Below are positions 57,665 through 64,000 of a DNA stretch of 64,000 bases, one piece after another (position 1 is the first letter of the stretch; the number at the start of each line of letters is the position of its first letter). The notes below the pieces were generated by a model. It was not told where the DNA came from, ran no database searches, and saw only the letters and a list, made by a program, of their open reading frames with translations. The stretch comes from Enoplosus armatus. Taxonomy: Eukaryota; Chordata; Actinopteri; Centrarchiformes; Enoplosidae. The translations under genes and the position numbers were made by a program. The stretch spans positions 13,212,194-13,276,193 of the forward strand of contig NC_092200.1 in NCBI RefSeq assembly GCF_043641665.1, given 5' to 3'.

Positions 57665-59078
57665 ACAAGGAACCACAGCGCCAGACCCATAGTGGAATGC
57701 GTTTACTGGAAAAAATGAATGCTGTCCATTATGACCCAATTCAACCAACAAGTCCTCATCCAAGGTCTTTTCTAAAATTTGCTTTCATATGGAAACATGT
57801 CATGAGGGCTTTTTGTTCATTTTAAGTCTCGACTCCACATTTACAGATGCATCTTTGGAGCCAAAAGCCTTAAAGAGGGACAGGCTAAATGTTATCAGGG
57901 TAATGCTCTCTGAAATGGTCTTGCAGTTCCTTTTAACTTTCTTTCTAGTCAAGTGTTTCCAGAAGCTATGAAGCTATTATGCCTCCACGGTTGCTTGCTA
58001 GCTTGAGAGCTGCTAAGCGTTCTCAATGACATCATCCCTGAGCCCCTGGGTTTGAGAGGGCCGTCGAATGTTTGACAGCATTCCCTAGTGAATTCCACTA
58101 CTCCCATGTGATCCCAGGAGGCTGAGCAGGAACTCTGGAGCTGTTTGGAGAGGGAGTCCACCCGGCGTTAGGAGACCCTGTTGTGAGAGTTTCATTCAGA
58201 AAGAAAATCCTGCATCGTACTTTTTTAATAGTTTTGATAGTCTGCTGTCTACTGCACAAAAAAAGCCTATGAAACAGTATCCGAACCACTTTATACCAAT
58301 ACTCTAAATTGAAACCACTACAAATGGAACCTGACAATCATTCAATCTCACAGGAATCCCTGGTATCTTCATTGATGTAGGACTTTGAGGGTTTGTGTGG
58401 GTAAAACTACTCAACCCACATGCTTTTAATAACTTCTTAATGATAGATAATTGGTGACTGACACTGACACTGTTAAGCGATGTGCATTTTCATCTGTTTG
58501 CAGTGGTCTGGTACGTGTTTTGTCAAGTCTTTTTCTTTCTTTACTCACTCCCCCGTTCTGTCAGAAGTAGGATAGTCATAAACGTACAGATACAGTGTCA
58601 CTTTTTTTTTTACACTGTTTTTACAGCTGTTTCAATCCTGTAGTCATCATGGTCTAAAAGAGAGCTGACAAATCTGTGTGTAATGGATGTTACTGACCTG
58701 GTCGACTCTTGTCACTGACATCACTTAACACCAGGGATATGGGATAGCAGTGGTTAAATGAACTCAAACTTGTGTTACTCACCAGGGTATTTGCAGAATA
58801 GTGTTCAACCACTTTTTTTAGGCTGACATAAATGGCTTCCCAAGAATAGTTGCACATCCTTATTTAACATAAACACACACACACACACCATGCAAAGTTT
58901 AATGATATTACTGCCACTGAAATTCCCAAAGTGTTCTTCTCATTACCCTCTGTTTGGCTGTGATGAAACCAAGTGAAGTCTGCCTCTGACCTATATGGCA
59001 AAATGTTCCCATGGGACTGTTTGCTATAATGTGTGGTGCGGATGGGGAGGGACTGACGTGAAATGACATGTGATGGGA

Positions 59079-59681
59079 CCAAAGACTGTATAAAAGAAGT
59101 GGAGATAGCCACCATGATGTCACCGTGGTTTGTGGACCACCGTTTGGAAGCCAAGAGTTTGGCATCTTGTGTTTTTTGGAACCAGAAGTGATCATATTTG
59201 GGCGAGAGGGTAGAGACAATATGCATGCCTACCAATACTGGCAAGCGGGCTGCACCTGGCTCCTGGCTACGCTGTACAAAGTAGCTTCTAACAAAGTTAG
59301 CTTGTAAATGTACTTACCGGAAAAAATGAACAGCCTCTTCTTCTGTCTTTTACAACCGAACACCGCTATCCTGACTGACAGCCATGCCCTAAATCTTACC
59401 CTACTTTGTCATCCATTTTACTCTTCATGGGAACATGAACGTTATGAACATCATGCTGTATTGAAGAAACTAGTGATTGAGACCATAAACTCATTAGGAA
59501 AATGTTTACTGAGGTAATAAATCAAGTGAGAAGTAGGGTAATTTTCTCATAGACTTCTATACAATCAGACTTCTTTTTGCATCAGTGGAGTCACCCCCTG
59601 CTGGCCATTAGAAACAATGCAGATTTAAGGCACTTCCATGCGGATGGCTTCACTTTTCAGACCCTGAGGTTGGTGCTTGGA
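59079..59681. repeat. teleost-type interspersed repeat (GACTGTATAAAAGAAGTGG family)
   Basis: Starts around ACCAAAGACTGTATAAAAGA and carries CCACCATGATGTCACCGTGG. The other end has GGAGTCACCCCCTGCTGGCC, TTAGAAACAATGCAGATTTA and GGCACTTCC..TTCACTTTTCAGACC. I recognise these blocks as a common percomorph repeat; class and true ends are uncertain. The TATAAAA is part of the repeat, not evidence for a gene. Confidence 0.65.
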
Positions 59682-59944
59682 TGGGACATAAATTGCAGTT
59701 GCAGACCTACTTAGACTGTGGTGCCCGACAGGAGCAAAAAATACTTTTGGAGAGCTGCGAGTCAATGTTTGCACCACTTTGGGATGAGAGTGTTTGTAGA
59801 ATAACAGAATCTTGGCTGGCAAACACTTGCATGCAGGCGTAAAGGCAGCTTTATTACTTTAGGACTTTATTAACATCTGGAAGATCATGTTTGAGTTGTC
59901 GTCTTCTCCTTTGAAACCTGGGAATCCAACAGGGATACAGAGGG

Positions 59945-59977
<33 letters not shown>

Positions 59978-61853
59978 TGAGAGAGGACCAATCCAAACAA
60001 CAAAGGAATGCTCTCCATCAGCTGGAGCTCCCACTTGCCTCCCGTGGTATGTGTAATTACTCCACAATTAAAGTGCCTGTGCTTGTGACTGTGTGTGCGC
60101 CTCATGGTGCTTGGTGACCACACTCAACCATGTCAACAATGTGGCCTGGACAGAACAAGGCAATTTCACACAAGTGAGTCAGGGGGTTAAAAAGAAAAAA
60201 GAAGGGCTGAGCTGATATGAAAAGAAAACATTTTACTCTGTTAGATGATGACGCTGCTTCTGAAGGAAAAAAAAAACAGCTGTTCAGAAAACTCTCTCTG
60301 CCTCCTCCATTTTCTGTAATTCCAGCTGAACTCTTTCTTCTCCGCTCTCTTCTTCTGCCTCTTTCGTCTTTTTCTGCTGTCTCCCTCCCCTCCTCTCTTT
60401 CCCTGCTCTGACCACAGGAATGCAGGGGCGACTGTCACAGCACCACTGTCTATGTCATGCATAGTAATCACCGGAACCACAAGGCACACACACAAACACT
60501 GTAACACACACTGACACAGATACACACACACACACAAAACATTTCAGACTACAATACGTTGGACATTTATTTCCTTGCTATTTCTACATGTAGTATACAT
60601 GGTTTGTTTTATGGAGCCCGGTGCAGGCTTGACATATGCTGGACAGGGTCATATACTGTGAATGCTCTTTCCCTCATACATATCTTTACCTGGTTCTATT
60701 TCTGAAGGTCTAGTTTAACAATGAAAATGAAAAAACACTATAAAGATAAACATTTATAGCTGTGTATATGTATGGGTGCATGTGTTTTATGTGAATTGTA
60801 GCTCAAGTTCCACACATATTTGGCTTTCCTGCTGCAATTCCCCCCCAAAGGTGCCACCGTTTGCATCTCTCGTTAAACTATATAGCCCAACTATAAGTAC
60901 TGAGACAGTGTTGGCACAGTGGGCTCCTCTTTCACAATGTGTGACTTTGCTTAACATAGAAACAAAAATACTCTGCAGCTTGTACTTTTCCCTTATGTTC
61001 ATTTCATTATTGGGAAAAACACCATGTGCATAGTTTAAAAAGACAACTTTAGCTCACTGGCTAGTGTTTTACAATTATTAGTGTGTGTTGTGTTGAAATG
61101 CAGTGTAAACAAATTCCATTGCCATCATGTCAAACATTTTCTTTCAAACGTCCCAATCCTTTAACCTTGAACCTTTTCTTTAACCTTAAACACCTATACA
61201 TACCGCATTTCAAAAAGCAGAAAAAAGTGCAATACGTGACACTATGTTAACATTTGAAAAACAAAAGAAGGACAACTATTGTAATATCTGAGATGTCGAG
61301 TCATATCTCAAATCATAGCTGGGAGTCTGTTTCTGCATGGTGACCTGTGCTGCATTACCATTGGACATTGGAATGCAATGTGATATACCCCCCCCCCACC
61401 CCCCCACCCTTGTAGGAAAAGGAATCCAGAAATGAAGCCAGAGCTGTGGTATGACTGATTTGGTCGATCTTACGATGATGGTAAAAAAAACTTTGTGCCT
61501 GATGCTGTGGCAGAGACAGTTGGCTGCAACCAAAACTGTTATGTTCAAAAAGTTAGTCGATGAGTTCTTGTAAGGTTTAAAGGTCATTCAAGGGTCTGGA
61601 GGGTCCCTGGCTCATACAATGTCCCTGTGTATCTTACTGCTGAAGTGTCTTTGAACAAGACAATGAAACCCTTTTAAATAGTTATTTGCTAGCTGATACA
61701 TTATTATTAAAACTAACTTCATAGAATGTTTTTACAAACCAATTCCCAGGACTCCCAGGAACTAATTATGTAAGAACTATTATCCAACAATGATGGAACA
61801 GTCTGCCACCCGACTCCCAATCTCCGCCCCACTGTGGGTCAGCACACGATGTG

Positions 61854-62013
61854 TCATCTTGGTTTGCGGTCCTGTTCAGACAACAGCAGGTTGTTGAGTT
61901 TGATGACAACGTTGGCAAAGTCAGTGAGCTCCACAAAGTCAGAGGTGATGATGTTGACCCCGTCCACCCCCGGCCTCTGAGCCTCAACCCAGGACATGAT
62001 GGTCGGCAGGTTT
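61854..62013 (-). CDS. plcxd2: plcxd2 last coding exon
   Basis: The exon opens after a TTTCTCTAG acceptor, completes the split Arg codon, encodes NLPTIMSWVEAQRPG and then VNIITSDFVELTDFANVVIK, and stops at TGA. Sequence below 61854 is 3' UTR. A TTTATT (AATAAA on the minus strand) at 60566-60571 is one possible poly(A) signal, but others are possible. Confidence 0.9.
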
Positions 62014-62405
62014 CTAGAGAAACAAAAGAAGAACGTTTGTATCAGACAAACAATTACACCTGAACATCCTGTCACTTGAATTTCTATTTAAACAGATTTC
62101 CTGACCTTGCAAGCACACTCAAATATCTAGTTCCAAGTTTCTGTCTCTGTAAGTTTTATAGTTATGGCTACAACGTTGCCAAACTCTAATCAGTTGTTCC
62201 TTGGCTGAATGTCATGAAAAGTTGTTGATAAAGTTTTGAGATACAATATCTTGATATGATACAATGTGGGAGAAAATGGACCTGATGGAAAAAAAAGTTA
62301 AAGGGAGTGATGTTTGTGTCTGTCTGTCAGTGAGAGGCTGCTTTGCCACTATTGTCCCAAAATCATTGGATTGGATTCAAACACTTTCTGTTTAGACACA
62401 CTCAG

Positions 62406-62456
<51 letters not shown>

Positions 62457-64000
62457 ATGACTCTGTAGCCGTATCACTTCTAACACCCTTAAATTCTCCA
62501 CTATGTCTGAGCCGCCAGCAGAACAAAACCAGGAAGTCAGAATGTTTATCCAGCGGTGATAAACAATCCCATTTCCTCGGAAGTACAAAATTAGGCCACC
62601 TCCTGTCTTGCCAGAGCGTCCATTTTGGAGTTTTATACCCCAGCACCAGTGGCTGTGGTTTCTCTCACATGTAAGGGTACGGTAGGTCTGTACTCTAAGT
62701 CAGGATTTCCGCTGTCATTTCCACTTAAATCTCAGGCTCAACGGGCTAGATGGCTGCAAAAGTTTGTGCAAATAATTTAGTCCTTGCTTAGGAAATAAGA
62801 TCTCTTATCTGAGAGATGAAATGTGTCTCTGATTGATCCTCTATAGCCTGGAAATGGATAAAGAGGATTATAGCTTAACCTTCACTGAAATAAACCAGTG
62901 AAGTGACGCCAAAAATAAAGATGCATGCTTAGACAGAATTTCATATAGTCAATCTGTTATATTATAAGTAGCTGAAACACACTCATCCACACAGGTTTTG
63001 CTACCACACCACATCCTTGTAGAGGGTATAAGTTATTTTTGTCACACTGAAACACTTTAGCTAAGAGGAAAGTTGGAAAGGAGGCAATGACACTCAGGAT
63101 TAATACACATAAACAACCGAATACTGAGATGTGTGTAGTTGTGTTTGGGGTTATTCTGCAGCAGCCTGGTGTCACTTGTTTGTGATTTAATCAAGGTAGT
63201 GTGCGTAATGGCACTGCGTTCTGTGGCACATCTTAAATCAGAGGCTTCTGGACAACAGACCCTGTAAGAATCATACATATTAATTTACAGATAAATGCAG
63301 ATTGGCACGAAAGGCCCTACGTTTTCCTTTTTGAAGGGCATGAGGAAAGTGTCAGTCCTCTTTGATGCAGGCATCTGTAGCATTTACTGTACTGCCCTCT
63401 ACTGGCCACAGATTAAAGTAAATACATGGAGTTGAGCCAAAAAAAGAAGAAACAAGGTTCAAAGATGCATGAGCACATACACACTCACACACTTGGGCTG
63501 GATTTCTAAATCTTAGTTTCAAAGAAAGTTACATGTAGAAATGATGCATTGAAACCACCAAAAAAGTTGACAGACTAATGAATATATATATCCACACATC
63601 CACAATATTCCACCACACCTCCCTCAGTCACAACCTCCTAATAACACCCACACTTTGTCACTGACCTCTCCACCAGGTAGTTGCGTAGCCCCCAGACCAG
63701 GCCCTTGGCCACGGTGTTAACCCTGGGTGTGAGGATGGCCTGAGAGACGTGGAAGGAGCCCTGCTTGGCTCTTTCCTTCAGTGTAGTTTCCAGGAACTAG
63801 ACAGGAGAATGTCAAACTCTAACAATGTAATCTAAATCACCCCTTAAGAGACATAACTTGTGTATTTAATGATTATCTGTATTGATTTTCCACGGAATGA
63901 AAAGAAATATGTGTGTATGCTGGAGAGGAGTTATCACAGCCAGAGTTTGAATGTTGTTTTCTGACCTGTATGAGCTTGTTGGGTTGGGTGGTGTTTGCCC
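61854..64000 (-). CDS. plcxd2: PLCXD2-type PI-PLC X-domain protein, 3' part of gene (partial)
   Basis: Three minus-strand coding exons (63966 to beyond 64000; 63666..63796; 61854..62013) join in consistent phase and end at a TGA stop at 61854-61856. The encoded C-terminus includes FHVSQAILTPRVNTVAKGL, then GVNIITSDFVELTDFANVVIKLN and a short basic tail. This matches the C-terminal half of the PLCXD family X domain, whose members have a phosphatidylinositol-specific phospholipase C fold; PLCXD2 is the closest member I recall. The catalytic histidines sit in the N-terminal half, which lies beyond the window, so activity cannot be judged. The gene is immediately upstream of PHLDB2 on the same strand, the same neighbour as in human, which supports the PLCXD2 call over PLCXD1 or PLCXD3. 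Assignment is from remembered family sequence. Confidence 0.9.
62407..62454 (+). repeat. (CA)24 microsatellite
   Basis: In the last plcxd2 intron. Confidence 0.95.
63666..63796 (-). CDS. plcxd2: plcxd2 penultimate coding exon
   Basis: This 131-bp exon has a CTAG acceptor and an AG|GTCAGTG donor, enters in phase 0 and leaves with two bases (AG of an Arg codon). It encodes FLETTLKERAKQGSFHVSQ followed by AILTPRVNTVAKGLVWGLRN, the central-to-late part of the X domain. Confidence 0.9.
63966..64000 (-). CDS. plcxd2: plcxd2 coding exon (3' end only)
   Basis: The 3' end of an exon reads ANTTQPNKLIQ and stops at a CAG|GTCAG donor in phase 0. The exon continues past the right edge of the window. Confidence 0.8.

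Larger units (their letters stand above)
55885..61853. other. plcxd2 3' UTR and plcxd2-phldb2 intergenic region
   Basis: No coding exon recognised below the plcxd2 stop. It includes AT-rich DNA (56600-56720), two teleost-type interspersed repeats (57474-57664 and 59079-59681) and GA/CAGA tracts near 59945. Confidence 0.5.

Noticed and set aside
59079..59307. TATAAAA followed by an open frame, looking like a small gene
   Set aside because: It is part of an interspersed repeat common in fish genomes.

Overview
This is a vertebrate nuclear genome window, almost certainly from a teleost fish. The genes are split into many exons with canonical GT/AG introns. The introns are full of long CA/GT microsatellites, and several interspersed repeats look like families I know from teleost (percomorph-type) genomes. 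No prokaryotic, viral or CRISPR feature was seen.

Three protein-coding genes lie head-to-tail, all on the minus strand. (1) Right edge, 61.85-64.0 kb: the last three coding exons of a PI-PLC X-domain protein (PLCXD2-type); its 5' part is beyond the window. (2) Centre, 48.04-16.98 kb, with a probable non-coding first exon near 55.35 kb: a complete PHLDB2 (LL5-beta) orthologue. I could join 25 coding exons whose phases all agree, giving 1,540 codons plus a stop. In order they encode an atypical FHA domain, a long Ser/Pro-rich region, a coiled-coil belt, a proline-rich linker and a C-terminal PH domain. (3) Left, 8.20-4.50 kb: the first four coding exons of a TLC-domain membrane protein (TLCD4/TMEM56-type), with a probable non-coding first exon near 11.1 kb; its 3' exons lie beyond the left edge.

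PLCXD2 and PHLDB2 are neighbours in human (3q13), so that pair is conserved synteny. TLCD4 downstream of PHLDB2 is a different linkage from human, as I recall it. The three products share no pathway I can name: PLCXD2 is a phosphoinositide phospholipase-like protein, PHLDB2 is a PI(3,4,5)P3-binding cortical microtubule-anchoring scaffold, and TLCD4 is a multi-pass membrane protein.

The non-genic parts are introns and intergenic DNA. They hold a TTAA-flanked miniature inverted-repeat element (12.1-12.9 kb), several teleost-type interspersed repeats (5.7, 26.3, 57.5 and 59.1-59.7 kb), many microsatellites and a perfect 37-bp hairpin (49.82-49.90 kb). The best leads are the FHA module in a PHLDB2-type gene, a possible FHA-skipping internal promoter, an undescribed-looking in-frame cassette exon, an exon bracketed by complementary UG/AC repeats, and the perfect hairpin.
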